Shown in pieces: positions 17,778-25,835 of a stretch of 64,000 nucleotides of DNA. Position 1 is the stretch's first letter. Every line of letters begins with the position of its first letter. The DNA is from Haladaptatus cibarius D43 (lineage in GTDB: Archaea > Halobacteriota > Halobacteria > Halobacteriales > Haladaptataceae): the NCBI RefSeq assembly GCF_000710615.1, contig NZ_JDTH01000010.1, forward strand, positions 1 through 64,000. Reading direction: 5' to 3'. Both the position numbers and the translations under genes were made by a program. The notes below the pieces were generated by a model. It saw nothing but the letters and a program-made list of their open reading frames with translations. It was not told the origin of the DNA and made no database searches.

Positions 17778-18161
17778 TCAGTCGTTCCGTAGTTCGTCGA
17801 GAGCGATGATCACATACAACAGTCCGACCAACCGGGTCCCGACGTAGACCCACGGTTTCCAACGGCAGTCGCTGGCATCAGTGTACGCAAGCTCGGCACC
17901 ATACTCGACATAGGCACGTGGGAACGCCAACGCAAGCAGTCCGATCACACCTAGAAAACGCTTGAATGCAGCATACGAGCGGTCGCTTCGCCACATGGAA
18001 ATTACGATGAGAAGTCCTTCGATCCGCGCACCAGGAATGACCCACGACTGCAATTCACAATCGTCAGAATTCTCGAGTGCGAGCTGCTCAGCACGGTCGA
18101 GAAGTGCGTTTGGGGACAGTAGTTCGATGATGCCGATGGCTGAAAGGAGCAGTTGGAGCAT
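17778..18161 (-). CDS. Membrane protein with internal tandem duplication
   Basis: A 127-aa haloarchaeal protein with about four hydrophobic segments. The two halves resemble each other: LLSAIGIIELLSPNAL, then DDCELQSWVIPGARIEGLLI in the first half match FLGVIGLLALAFPRAY, then SDCRWKPWVYVGTRLVGLLY in the second. This indicates an ancient duplication giving a two-fold membrane protein. Function unknown. It converges on hepT with 13 bases between stops. Confidence 0.65.
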   Translation of the reverse strand: MLQLLLSAIGIIELLSPNALLDRAEQLALENSDDCELQSWVIPGARIEGLLIVISMWRSDRSYAAFKRFLGVIGLLALAFPRAYVEYGAELAYTDASDCRWKPWVYVGTRLVGLLYVIIALDELRND

Positions 18162-18219
18162 GAGTTGAGAGTTAGGTATCCGACAAGATAAACTTCATCG
18201 GATAACGAGGATGCCTTTG

Positions 18220-18456
18220 CTATTTAGATCCGTAATCGGTGAGTCGAAGCTTTCCCTCAACTTCGTAGAGATGGCCCTTATTGTACAGCCGTTCGATGAT
18301 ATCTTCGGCAGTAGGTGGCTCGAGATCCTCTTTCTCAGCTAAAACAGCATAGGCTTGCTCGTAGGTGAGTTCACCACCGGGTGGGGTTGTGCTCGCAAGT
18401 GCCTCAAGGGCTTCTTGTGCAAGTGGAGTGAGTGGCGACGTCTCGTTTGGACCCAT
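18220..18456 (-). CDS. Small winged-helix-like protein, 78 aa
   Basis: Starts at ATG 18456 (MGPNETSPLTPLAQEALEAL) and runs through TYEQAYAVLAEKEDLEPPTA to LYEVEGKLRLTDYGSK, a pattern of helices followed by a short beta wing. Function is not known to me; it could be a small DNA-binding protein. A frameshifted relic of a second copy, including the sequence GTCCGAGGGTTTAC upstream of the start, lies at 25631-25835. Confidence 0.65.
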   Translation of the reverse strand: MGPNETSPLTPLAQEALEALASTTPPGGELTYEQAYAVLAEKEDLEPPTAEDIIERLYNKGHLYEVEGKLRLTDYGSK

Positions 18457-18468
18457 TCGTACGACCAA

Positions 18469-18783
18469 ATTCGAGGACGCGATAGGTAAACCCTCGGACA
18501 GAGTCTACTCATGATACTACTTAGCTCATCGTGACAAGGGGAAAAGCAGACAACATGGGAGCATGGGTTGGGATGAACACAAGAACCCACGTCACCTGCT
18601 GGGTTACGCTGACTGCAGTCTACGCTTCGTACGTGATGGATAAAGAGTTCAGCCAACCAGAGTGGAAGTGAAACTGAAGACACGGGAGGATTCGCGGCAT
18701 CAGCGCTTCTCACGAACAATGTCGAGCCGGAGCGCATATGCTAAGGCGAATATTCTTGAGTTAGCATAATATGCTAACCACCA
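18469..18783. other. Intergenic with a possible 38-aa ORF
   Basis: Includes the upstream region of the gene at 18456, a 38-codon frame 18555-18671 (starts MGAWVGMNTRTH) that I cannot support as a gene, and, at its right end, the palindromic operator described separately. Confidence 0.35.
18735..18777. promoter_or_regulatory. TATGCTAA palindrome, operator candidate
   Basis: A perfect inverted repeat TTAGCATA-A-TATGCTAA (18761-18777) ends six bases before the start codon at 18784, and a third half-site CATATGCTAA lies at 18735-18744. The location over the start region of a gene with an AbrB-like C-terminus fits an autoregulatory site; this is inference. Confidence 0.5.
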
Positions 18784-19203
18784 ATGCCCAACACAATCAA
18801 ACGGTCTGGCGATGGGCTTGCTCTCCAAGTCACAAAGCCTGCCAGAACCGCTAGACTCGTTGAAGAAACTGACAACGAGTCCGCCCGCCTAGCAGACATT
18901 CGCGTGTTTGCATTCGGCGGTCTCCTCCTCGTCATCGATATCGACCGCATCAATGACGAGAATATCGTCGAGCTCGCAACGTCAGCCGCTTTAGACACCG
19001 TCTCGATCCACCGAGTCGCAAACGCCTCACTCCAAATCGCAGGCAATGGATATCAGGTGCAACTGCCGGGTGCTACAGATGCAGGATTCCACGCTGGTGA
19101 TCGAGCGCCCTGTACGCCAGCGCCGAATCTGCTCGTGATTGCGGCAGAAGGATCGGGACGAGTGGCAGCAGATATAGTGACGATTCGAAAAGAACAGGTG
19201 TGA
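18784..19203 (+). CDS. Haloarchaeal protein with AbrB-like C-terminal part
   Basis: A 139-aa protein. The first two thirds (VTKPARTARLVEETDNESAR, VFAFGGLLLVIDIDRINDEN) are not a family I recognise. The C-terminal stretch GYQVQLPGATDAGFHAGDRA, then PNLLVIAAEG follows the pattern of a SpoVT/AbrB swapped-hairpin domain (x-V-x-L-P...GF-x-x-G-D...G-L-L-V-I). With the palindrome next to its start codon, a self-regulating DNA-binding protein is plausible. It lies beside the replication origin, which may be a functional link. Confidence 0.6.
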   Translation: MPNTIKRSGDGLALQVTKPARTARLVEETDNESARLADIRVFAFGGLLLVIDIDRINDENIVELATSAALDTVSIHRVANASLQIAGNGYQVQLPGATDAGFHAGDRAPCTPAPNLLVIAAEGSGRVAADIVTIRKEQV

Positions 19204-19301
19204 AATCGTCCGCTCTCGGTTAGTATATTATCTTAACGAATAGACGGATCCAGCCGGTCAATCGAATTGGTAATGGTGGTCGATCTTGAGAAAGCACCCC
19301 C

Positions 19302-19323
19302 ACACCGGATTTCAAATGAATTC
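19302..19323 (-). repeat. ORB-like box 1 (inverted)
   Basis: The complement of this stretch begins GAATTCATTTGAAATCCGGTG and is followed by GGGGG, matching the boxes on the other side of the AT-rich region in opposite orientation. Confidence 0.8.
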
Positions 19324-19758
19324 GGCTCCAAAGGAAGGGAGGGTTCGAAGAATAGAGGTGATAGCGTGAGTACTCAAAGAGAAGATTCACGTAATAGGAC
19401 GGCTATATCCCATGAATTTCAAGCAATTGAGTTCATTTGCAGCACAACCTCTCTATTCGCACTATTATATATATTACTATAACGGTAAAGTAGTAGTAGT
19501 AGTAAGAGTGCAAGAAACTCGGTTTCCAAAGGTACAACCAATATGAAGAGTGACCGATTTCTACAAACGACCTATTTATATATTGGATGCTGAACTGCCA
19601 TTGCAATCGTAGATACTCGTCCTTTCTATCGTGGTTCATCGAGTAACACCGAATTTCAGATGATTTTCCAACAACAGTACTTCTACCGGCTGTTTAGCGT
19701 GGGTTCAGATAGTCCCGTCCTTTTTCCCCATAGTTATGTACCCGCTTGAATCGTGCCT

Positions 19759-19780
19759 GAATTCATTTGAAATTCGGTGT
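19759..19780 (+). repeat. ORB-like box 2
   Basis: TTCATTTGAAATTCGGTGT core, followed by a GGGGG run; one mismatch from the consensus. Confidence 0.8.
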
Positions 19781-19820
19781 GGGGGCGTCGAGTATCCTCT
19801 ATCTTGTCATACCCTACCGA

Positions 19821-19842
19821 GAGTTCATTTGAAATCCGGTGT
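19821..19842 (+). repeat. ORB-like box 3
   Basis: TTCATTTGAAATCCGGTGT core followed by GGGTGGGGG. Confidence 0.8.
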
Positions 19843-19887
19843 GGGTGGGGGTTAGCCAACCTCTCCTACACCATCTGTTTTTACAGG

Positions 19888-19909
19888 GAATTCATTTGAA
19901 GCCCGGTGT
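19888..19909 (+). repeat. ORB-like box 4
   Basis: TTCATTTGAAGCCCGGTGT core; two mismatches and no G run after it. Confidence 0.75.
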
Positions 19910-20017
19910 CAGACGAACGGGTGACAATTTTTGTTTGGTTCATAGAATTTCCAACAACAGCGACCTGCTTTCGACACGAATCGATGCAACTGACGTGCCT
20001 GGGGAAAGAACTAAGGT

Positions 20018-20039
20018 GAATTCATTTGAAATCCGGTGT
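20018..20039 (+). repeat. ORB-like box 5, flush with orc1 start
   Basis: TTCATTTGAAATCCGGTGT core whose last base is immediately followed by the ATG of orc1 (20040). Binding of the initiator here would cover its own translation or transcription start. Confidence 0.8.
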
Positions 20040-21419
20040 ATGGATTCAGGCACAGCACAGGTGAAAACACTCGGCGAGTATGCAGCCGAGCATGGGGCTG
20101 TTGCCCATTCTCGCTCTAAGGCTCGCGATGATCCTCTTTCCGTGCTTGACGAGGATGATCCTATTTTCGCCAACGAAGATTTACTTCGTATTGACCACAT
20201 CCCCGAGCATGACAAAATCGTCGGTCGAAACGACCAGATTGAAACCGTCGCTCGGCGACTCAAACCGACAATCACGGGGGGATCTGGAAAAGGAACGCTC
20301 CTTCTTGGCAAGTCTGGTTCCGGAAAAACGCTTGTCACCCGATATGTGAGTCGGGAGGTCGAAGAACGCGGTGCAGAGAATGACACCCGAATCGGTCGGG
20401 CAATTATCGACTGTGCCCAACGCCGCTCGGAAGTTCAGACTGTCATTCATCTCTCAAAAAGTCTGAACGATCCGCAGCAAACAGGAATTACGATTCCACA
20501 CTCGGGAATCGCGACGGGAGCATACTACGACCGTTTGTGGAGCGTCATCGACAAACTATACGATGCGATCATTGTCGTTCTCGACGAGATCGATCGGCTT
20601 GCACCGCCCGATGATGCCCGGAATATCCCACCAGAGGAAGCGGATGACAGCAAACTCCTCATGCAGCTTTCTCGAGCTGGAGAGGAGAATGACGTTGATG
20701 CTAGTATTACTGTCGTTGGCATCAGCAACGATCTCAAATACGGTGACCGATTGGACACCCGTGTCGAGAGTTCGTTTGCTCCCGATGAAATTGTTTTCCC
20801 TGCCTATGATGCAAATCAATTGGGAGATATTCTAGACCGACGTCGGGATGCCTATCACAAAGGCGTCCTTTCGGAGGACGTGATCCCGTTGTGTTCTGCA
20901 TTTTCTGCCCAGGAGCACGGGGATGCACGACGTGCACTTGATCTCTTTCGACTCGCTGGTGAAGTCGCTCGTGATGCCGATGGCGATCAGGTTTGTGAAG
21001 AACACGTTCGAGCTGCGAACGACGATGCTGAAGTCACACGCGTTCAAGATTTGATCAGGGGCTGTCCAACCCAGGCAAAGATCGCGATTGCTGCGCTTGC
21101 CGCCATGGATGAATTCACCAACCAATCCCATTTCAAGGCGACTGAGATGTACCAAGTCTACCGTGTATTTGCAGAGTCGATTGGCACGAACGTCCTTGGT
21201 CAAAAGCGTATCACCGATCAACTCCGTGAGTACGAAACGCTGAAAATCATCGACATGACCCGAACGAGTGATGGATACCGTGAAGGAACGTACCTAGAAC
21301 TCTCTCTGTTGGATGAAGCAAGCCTTCTGCTTCAGTCGATTGGACTTGATGATCAGTGTTCTCGAATCCCGATTGACACCAAAATGCGCCAGCAGATTGT
21401 TGGCCTCGTGGGACGCTAG
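20040..21419 (+). CDS. orc1/cdc6: Orc1/Cdc6 replication initiator
   Basis: A 459-aa AAA+ initiator that binds ORB elements and recruits the MCM helicase. Walker A is LLLGKSGSGKTLVTRY, Walker B is IVVLDEIDRL, sensor 1 is TVVGISNDLKY, and the C-terminal winged helix follows after about residue 360. I start it at ATG 20040 rather than at an upstream in-frame start, because the upstream frame runs through ORB boxes. It should initiate at the adjacent origin. The ORB box that ends at the start codon suggests autoregulation. Confidence 0.94.
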   Translation: MDSGTAQVKTLGEYAAEHGAVAHSRSKARDDPLSVLDEDDPIFANEDLLRIDHIPEHDKIVGRNDQIETVARRLKPTITGGSGKGTLLLGKSGSGKTLVTRYVSREVEERGAENDTRIGRAIIDCAQRRSEVQTVIHLSKSLNDPQQTGITIPHSGIATGAYYDRLWSVIDKLYDAIIVVLDEIDRLAPPDDARNIPPEEADDSKLLMQLSRAGEENDVDASITVVGISNDLKYGDRLDTRVESSFAPDEIVFPAYDANQLGDILDRRRDAYHKGVLSEDVIPLCSAFSAQEHGDARRALDLFRLAGEVARDADGDQVCEEHVRAANDDAEVTRVQDLIRGCPTQAKIAIAALAAMDEFTNQSHFKATEMYQVYRVFAESIGTNVLGQKRITDQLREYETLKIIDMTRTSDGYREGTYLELSLLDEASLLLQSIGLDDQCSRIPIDTKMRQQIVGLVGR

Positions 21420-21514
21420 CTTTTTGCCTATAGCTATTGCTTTCAGGTACTTTTCAGTCACACAATTTCCAGCTACAATGCGTCGTATAGCTTCAAAAAC
21501 TCAATAGAAGAAAA

Positions 21515-21925
21515 TCAACGCTCAGGACGAGGTGCAGTCTGATACCGTTCAATCGCGTCGGACTTCTCTACGCGAGCATATACTGTCTGTAACGTTTCTT
21601 CGGCCCGCAGTAACCCGTGTTCGCCGAGAAACGCTCGTCCCTCATCACTGACCCCGTAGAACTTGTATGGGAGATCATTCTGCCGTTGCTCGTCAGGGAG
21701 AAACACCTCTTCGACGACTCCCACATCAACGAGTTGCTGGAGGTGCTGACGGATCGTCGTCTGGCTCTTGCTCGGATTCACGTAGTCCAGTTCTTTCAGC
21801 GTTGGAAGCTGTGATGGGTGTCCGAGGATGTCCTGGATGAGCGAGAACCGCGTTTCTTGGGTGACAACGTTCAACCGTTTTCGAACGTTATCGAGGTTGG
21901 ATGACGTGTGACCAGACGTACTCAT
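21515..21925 (-). CDS. Winged-helix transcriptional regulator
   Basis: About 136 aa from ATG 21925 (MSTSGHTSSNLDNVRKRLNV). The sequence TRFSLIQDILGHPSQLPTLK, then NPSKSQTTIRQHLQQLVDVG and the wing YKFYGVSDEGRAFL make a winged helix of the ArsR-like type common in haloarchaea. It converges with orc1 (about 95 bases between stops) and diverges from the gene at 22045. Effector and target are unknown. Confidence 0.78.
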   Translation of the reverse strand: MSTSGHTSSNLDNVRKRLNVVTQETRFSLIQDILGHPSQLPTLKELDYVNPSKSQTTIRQHLQQLVDVGVVEEVFLPDEQRQNDLPYKFYGVSDEGRAFLGEHGLLRAEETLQTVYARVEKSDAIERYQTAPRPER

Positions 21926-22044
21926 ACTTGTTTCTTCGAGTAGTGCGTGCAAAAGCGTTTCGCCGAAATACGAATCGGTCTACTACGATGTGGTTGCTGA
22001 TGAAGTCGATGCATTGATACTCGACAATTGAGAGTACAAAGACA

Positions 22045-22623
22045 ATGAGCACGGAGGAACCTACTATAAAAGAATTTGCAGAGAGAGCCGAGGAGCATCT
22101 GCACAACACTTCGCTCACTCCCCAGGAATATGAAGACCTCAAACACAGCGTTGCAGAACTCTCCCCTATTTTCACAAATGAGTCCGCTTACTTTGTTCTC
22201 GGTAGCTACGGTCGGCCGGAGATATACCGGCTTCAGTTAGTTAAGGATCGTCTCAACCGGCGGAACGATTCCTATGCATTTCTTATGGTGGACATCCGGA
22301 GCGAATGGGTCAACACCTATGTCAAATTCCGCCTTCTAGCGGACTATTCCGACTACATTATCGGTATAACCGAACACGACCGTGGTGGTTTTCTTGTCGA
22401 ACAGGGGTACTTCACTGCTCTGGAGTCCTATTTCACGAAGACGCGAGTTTTCAAGCGTGAATATTCCACTCTGGCTCCCGATACAGTCGATACGAATGTC
22501 GATCTCGAGAAGCCATACAGTGGGATGCAGACTGCAATCTTCGACATGCTAAACGATGCAGGCCGCCTGTGTATCTGGCAGACCGAGGACGACCTTTTAG
22601 AATGTGCCGAAGGACTTCCCTAG
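22045..22623 (+). CDS. Unrecognised 192-aa protein, possible Rossmann-like fold
   Basis: I do not recognise a named family. The middle reads SAYFVLGSYGRPEIYRLQLV, DSYAFLMVDIRSEWVNTYVK, FRLLADYSDYIIGITEHDRG, GFLVEQGYF. The order of a glycine-rich first strand, a second strand ending in Asp, a helix with LADYSD and a strand followed by Glu-x-Gly loosely recalls nucleoside deoxyribosyltransferase or TIR-like folds, where a Glu acts on the N-glycosidic bond. This is inference from pattern only. It stands alone, divergent from the winged-helix gene and upstream of parA. Confidence 0.6.
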   Translation: MSTEEPTIKEFAERAEEHLHNTSLTPQEYEDLKHSVAELSPIFTNESAYFVLGSYGRPEIYRLQLVKDRLNRRNDSYAFLMVDIRSEWVNTYVKFRLLADYSDYIIGITEHDRGGFLVEQGYFTALESYFTKTRVFKREYSTLAPDTVDTNVDLEKPYSGMQTAIFDMLNDAGRLCIWQTEDDLLECAEGLP

Positions 22624-22766
22624 TGATTTGCTAATTCTCCTCTCTGGAATTGATTTTGATAGCAAGCGAGACGTGAGTTAGCGAGCCACTTGACTGCAAA
22701 CGTATTCTCGTCGTCGTTCGGGCTCATTCAGGACACAAAGGATTTGTCTGACATACTTTTATCCCA

Positions 22767-22773
22767 TCTTAGA
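22767..22773. promoter_or_regulatory. TCTTAGA site upstream of parA
   Basis: A copy of the 7-bp motif (complement TCTAAGA) 23 bases before the parA start codon. The same motif is strongly repeated downstream at 23650-24287, so the partition protein may also bind here and regulate parA. Confidence 0.45.
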
Positions 22774-22796
22774 AGGCATAACTAGAGTAGAGAAGT

Positions 22797-23570
22797 ATGA
22801 CGACTAAGATAGCTGTGAGTAATCAAAAAGGCGGCGCTGGAAAAACGACGACGTCGATTAACGTCGCAGGAGCGCTCAACCAACTGGGTTACAACGTTCT
22901 CTTGATCGATTTGGATCCACAGGGACATGCAACCGAAGGGGTCGGCTTAGAAGATGAATACGATGCAGACGTCATAAGTTTCTATGATGTCTTACCTGAT
23001 TTAGACGTCATAGACGAAACGTCACAACTGATTTACGAGCATTCTGAGATGGATGTCATCCCGAGCCATCAGGATATGATTAACATCGAGGATGCGCTGG
23101 CTGGCGTACCAAATCGTGAAAACCGCCTTAATATGGCGCTTGACAACCTCGGCGAGTACGAGTATATCGTCGTCGACTGCCCACCAAACTTGGGCGTCTT
23201 GACCGACAATGCGCTTCTCGCATGCGAAAATGTACTCATCCCAGCACAGACGAAGACGACGAGCATCCGTGCGCTTGAATTGTTGTTCAAACAAATCAAC
23301 GCTCTCGAAGCCGCTTTTGGTACGGAGATTAAAGAAGTGGGACTTGTCGCGAACGAAGTTGGGACGGACAACGAAGCAGACGAGATGATGGAGTGGTTCG
23401 AAGAAGTGTTCGAGGAAAGGGCACCAGTGTGGGAGATCCGAAAGCGAGTTGCACTACAGCGCGCGTGGAACACAGGGGTCTCGATTTTTGAACACGAGGA
23501 AGACTGCGACATGGAAAAGGTCTATCTGCAAATCGCTGAGTCGCTGGAGGGAATCGATGGCGAAAGATAA
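22797..23570 (+). CDS. parA: ParA/Soj family partition ATPase
   Basis: A 257-aa P-loop ATPase that moves or positions replicons. The deviant Walker A motif NQKGGAGKTTTSINVAGAL (about 9-27) and Walker B-like VVDCPPNLGVLTDNAL (about 122) are intact, and LLIDLDPQGHATEGVGLEDE is the switch region. It starts at ATG 22797 and overlaps the next gene by 14 bases, as parA genes usually overlap parB or a centromere-binding partner. A TCTTAGA site lies upstream. Confidence 0.94.
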   Translation: MTTKIAVSNQKGGAGKTTTSINVAGALNQLGYNVLLIDLDPQGHATEGVGLEDEYDADVISFYDVLPDLDVIDETSQLIYEHSEMDVIPSHQDMINIEDALAGVPNRENRLNMALDNLGEYEYIVVDCPPNLGVLTDNALLACENVLIPAQTKTTSIRALELLFKQINALEAAFGTEIKEVGLVANEVGTDNEADEMMEWFEEVFEERAPVWEIRKRVALQRAWNTGVSIFEHEEDCDMEKVYLQIAESLEGIDGER

Positions 23571-23985
23571 GACGAAGAACCGTGATCCATTCGGAAGTCG
23601 ATATTCTCAGAACGAAGAACCATCCGAGACGGAAACTCAAGATACTCCGTCTAAGACAGGTGAATCGGACAATCTCTCTAAGACTGGAAAGACTGACACA
23701 CCGTCTAAGACTTCTAAGAAGGATAATCCAGAACAGACAGAAAAGACAGGGGAAAAAGAGAAGACGTCTGTGAAGAACCGGCCGTCAGTGCTGATGTATC
23801 TCCCCGAAGAGCAGCACACTGAACTGGATATCCGATTCGACGAAATCAACGCGAGGTACAAACGTGAACATGGTGAGTCACTTCAGAAGAATCGCGACTA
23901 TTACCCGATTCTCATTGAACTCGCGATGGAGAAGACCCAGGAGATGGACGAGGATGAATTGCTTAGTCGTCTGAATCAGTCCTAA
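23557..23985 (+). CDS. Putative centromere-binding partner of ParA, 142 aa
   Basis: Starts at ATG 23557 inside the end of parA. It has a disordered Ser/Lys/Thr-rich first half (DTPSKTGESDNLSKTGKTDT, PSKTSKKD) and a compact second half (NRPSVLMYLPEEQHTELDIR, FDEINARYKREHGESLQKNR, DYYPILIELAMEK) that could be a ribbon-helix-helix or similar DNA-binding domain. It is not a classical ParB with HTH. The SKT units are encoded by TCTAAGAC, so the DNA of the linker itself carries the repeated site found downstream. The partner role is inferred from position. Confidence 0.7.
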   Translation: MAKDKTKNRDPFGSRYSQNEEPSETETQDTPSKTGESDNLSKTGKTDTPSKTSKKDNPEQTEKTGEKEKTSVKNRPSVLMYLPEEQHTELDIRFDEINARYKREHGESLQKNRDYYPILIELAMEKTQEMDEDELLSRLNQS

Positions 23986-24287
23986 CTCTCTTAGAGATTA
24001 TCTACTTAAGAGGTCATAGATTATTCCACCTATTGCGATAGAGAAGCCCTTCAATATTTCTAAGATAGATATGACCGTATAGACTTATTAGATCAAGTCT
24101 AGTTAAGTGGAGGTAACCGAGAACAACGTTCTCTACACTGCACGGATGGATGTGTTCATAGCTGTCTAAGATGGATATGCTAAGAAAGCTATCTGAACTA
24201 CTGCCTCATATTTCCAGTGGGTGAGTATTGATCTCAACATAGAATCCCGAGAGTCGTCGCCATCATATCTATCTAAACTATCTAAGA
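23650..24287. repeat. TCTAAGA repeat cluster, candidate parS centromere
   Basis: The 7-mer TCTAAGA occurs at 23650-23656, 23677-23683, 23704-23710, 23713-23719, 24059-24065, 24165-24171 and 24281-24287, with an inverted copy TCTTAGA at 23989-23995 and a near copy GCTAAGA at 24179-24185. Four copies are inside the gene after parA, the others in the AT-rich non-coding stretch behind it. The second group shares TCTAAGAT followed by (A/G)GATATG twice. By chance less than one copy would be expected in such a length. Position next to parA suggests a partition site. Confidence 0.65.
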
Positions 24288-24499
24288 TGTTGTGTTTCCC
24301 ACTGCTAATCTGCCGCAACCGACTAATCCGGGTTAGTATTATACCCTAACCTTTATCGCGAAGCTGAGCGAAGATAGAATCGTCAATCTGTGCAAACAAG
24401 TCATCTACACTAGCACTACCATCTGGTATAGAAACGGAGTCGATCCATGTGTTATTGGTACTCTTGTAAAAGAACAACCATTCGAAGAAGAACTGGTCA
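23986..24499. other. AT-rich intergenic behind the parA pair
   Basis: Non-coding. Up to 24287 it holds the downstream part of the TCTAAGA cluster, beyond which nothing is seen until the regulator relic at about 24500. Confidence 0.55.
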
Positions 24500-24864
24500 G
24501 GTAGTCCTCAGTTGCTTTAGTTGATTCAAAACTGCATCTTCCCAAGTGGTCAATTCGTGTTGTAACCAGTCTATAGTTTCTGCGAGTGGTTGAGCAACGT
24601 ATAGTTATTTAACGCCTCCATTCGAGTCGGTGCTGGGATATCGAGTCACCAATACCCACTCGGGGGTTGCAGTTGCTTCCCAATCGTACTCTGATCACGG
24701 TCAAGAATTTCAGCGATCTCAGCGATCGTACTGTGTGGATGGTCGAGAACAGTGAGGTATACACGGAATGCTGCTTTATGGACTCCGCAGACCGTAGCCA
24801 TCGTCTCCGTGAGCTCCAACTCGGATTTCTCATCCAGTAATTGCTCGAATCTCGGTTCGCTCAT
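24500..24864 (-). pseudogene. Decayed TrmB-like HTH regulator
   Basis: The N-terminal 65 codons are intact (MSEPRFEQLLDEKSELELTE, TMATVCGVHKAAFRVYLTVL, STIAEIAEILDRDQSTIG), a winged helix of the haloarchaeal TrmB/MarR-like type, and then the frame breaks at about 24664. A C-terminal piece is recognisable further on, on the same strand (ETIDWLQHELTTWEDAVLNQ, at about 24510-24590). The middle is missing or scrambled. It is the first of three relics in a row. Confidence 0.72.
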
Positions 24865-25053
24865 CTGGGAGTATTGTCCCCTCTGTCAACTCATTATCTT
24901 CTGTCTTCATATGTGAGAGGTCTAGCAATCGCTTATAGCTCTTTCTCACACACCGGTTAAATCAACGGAAACACACCTTTAGACGCTGTCAGCTCCGGTT
25001 TTAGCGGCTCAGACTTCGTGCGCTTTATTGCCGACCCAGAGTGAGAGTGTGGC

Positions 25054-25449
25054 GTGTCGCTTACCGAGCGCATCCGAGGACTCATCGAACTCACCCGCCC
25101 CAGCAACGCCATGGCATCTGGCGTACTCACGTTCACTGGTGCGTTCGTTGCCGACGGCGGGACTGTTCTTACTGATGGTGCCGCTGCTGGCGCAGCAGTT
25201 GCCACAACCATTCTGGCGACGGGTGCAGGGATGGCGATTAACGACTACTTTGACCGGGATATCGACCGGATCAACAACCCCGAGCGACCGATTCCACGCG
25301 GGGCTGTTGCTCCCCGGACGGTACTCGCGTTCAGTTTCGTCCTCTTCGCTATCGCTGGTGTACTCGCATTTATGCTCCCGATGTTGGCGACGGCCATCGC
25401 GGTCGTGAATTTCGTTGCCCTCGTGACGTACACGGAGTTACTAAAATAA
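25054..25449 (+). pseudogene. Truncated UbiA prenyltransferase
   Basis: 131 aa from GTG 25054 (MSLTERIRGLIELTRPSNAM). The first aspartate-rich motif NDYFDRDIDRINNPERPIPR of the UbiA family is present, and the sequence resembles digeranylgeranylglyceryl phosphate synthase, which makes archaeal membrane lipids. The family is about 280 aa; here the frame stops at TYTELLK and the second aspartate motif and C-terminal helices are lost. The intact essential gene is presumably elsewhere, so this is a transferred fragment or duplicate. Confidence 0.82.
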
Positions 25450-25630
25450 TAATAATTGAACAAAGACAATCTGCTTAGTTCACAACTTTATCCATCGAAC
25501 CCCTTACTAGATTGTAGTTATCATACCTCAGCAAACGGTGTGGTGCCTGTGCCAATCCTAACCCATTCTCCCACATCGCGTGCTCATTCCCCTTTGTTGC
25601 GCTACAGTGACTATCGATAAACGACATTCC

Positions 25631-25835
25631 GTCCGAGGGTTTACTTGGCCAGTACTCGAAGTACCTGACTAAATAGTCTCCAATGGCGAATCGCCACTCA
25701 CAGTCCTTGACGCACTCACGGCAGGTTCCGAGTGAGGGAGAGTTTTCCTATGAACATGTGTATACAGTTCTCGCAGAAAAAGAAGACCTTGAGCGCCCTG
25801 CTATCGAGGATATTAACGTGGATTCCCCTTTATGA
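25631..25835 (+). pseudogene. Frameshifted relic of the 78-aa protein at 18456
   Basis: The frame from 25682 reads NGESPLTVLDALTAGSE and, one frame over from 25737, GEFSYEHVYTVLAEKEDLER, PAIEDI. This matches NETSPLTPLAQEALEALAST and GELTYEQAYAVLAEKEDLEP, PTAEDI of the intact copy. The 14 bases GTCCGAGGGTTTAC (25631-25644) in front are also shared with the upstream region of the intact gene (18486-18499, other strand). A one-base frameshift and a lost C-terminus make it a pseudogene. Confidence 0.75.

Larger units (their letters stand above)
19204..20039 (+). other. Replication origin with five ORB-like boxes and AT-rich unwinding region
   Basis: Contains four direct boxes close to TTCATTTGAAATCCGGTGT and one inverted box, listed separately, around an AT-rich stretch with TATATATATTACTATAACGG (about 19465-19484) and a GTA trinucleotide run (about 19488-19503). 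A partial box GAGTTCATTTG lies at 19429-19439. Several boxes are followed by a G run (GTGTGGGGG), as in known haloarchaeal ORBs. Boxes facing each other across an AT-rich element next to an orc1/cdc6 gene is the known layout of haloarchaeal origins. No gene is seen inside. Confidence 0.85.
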
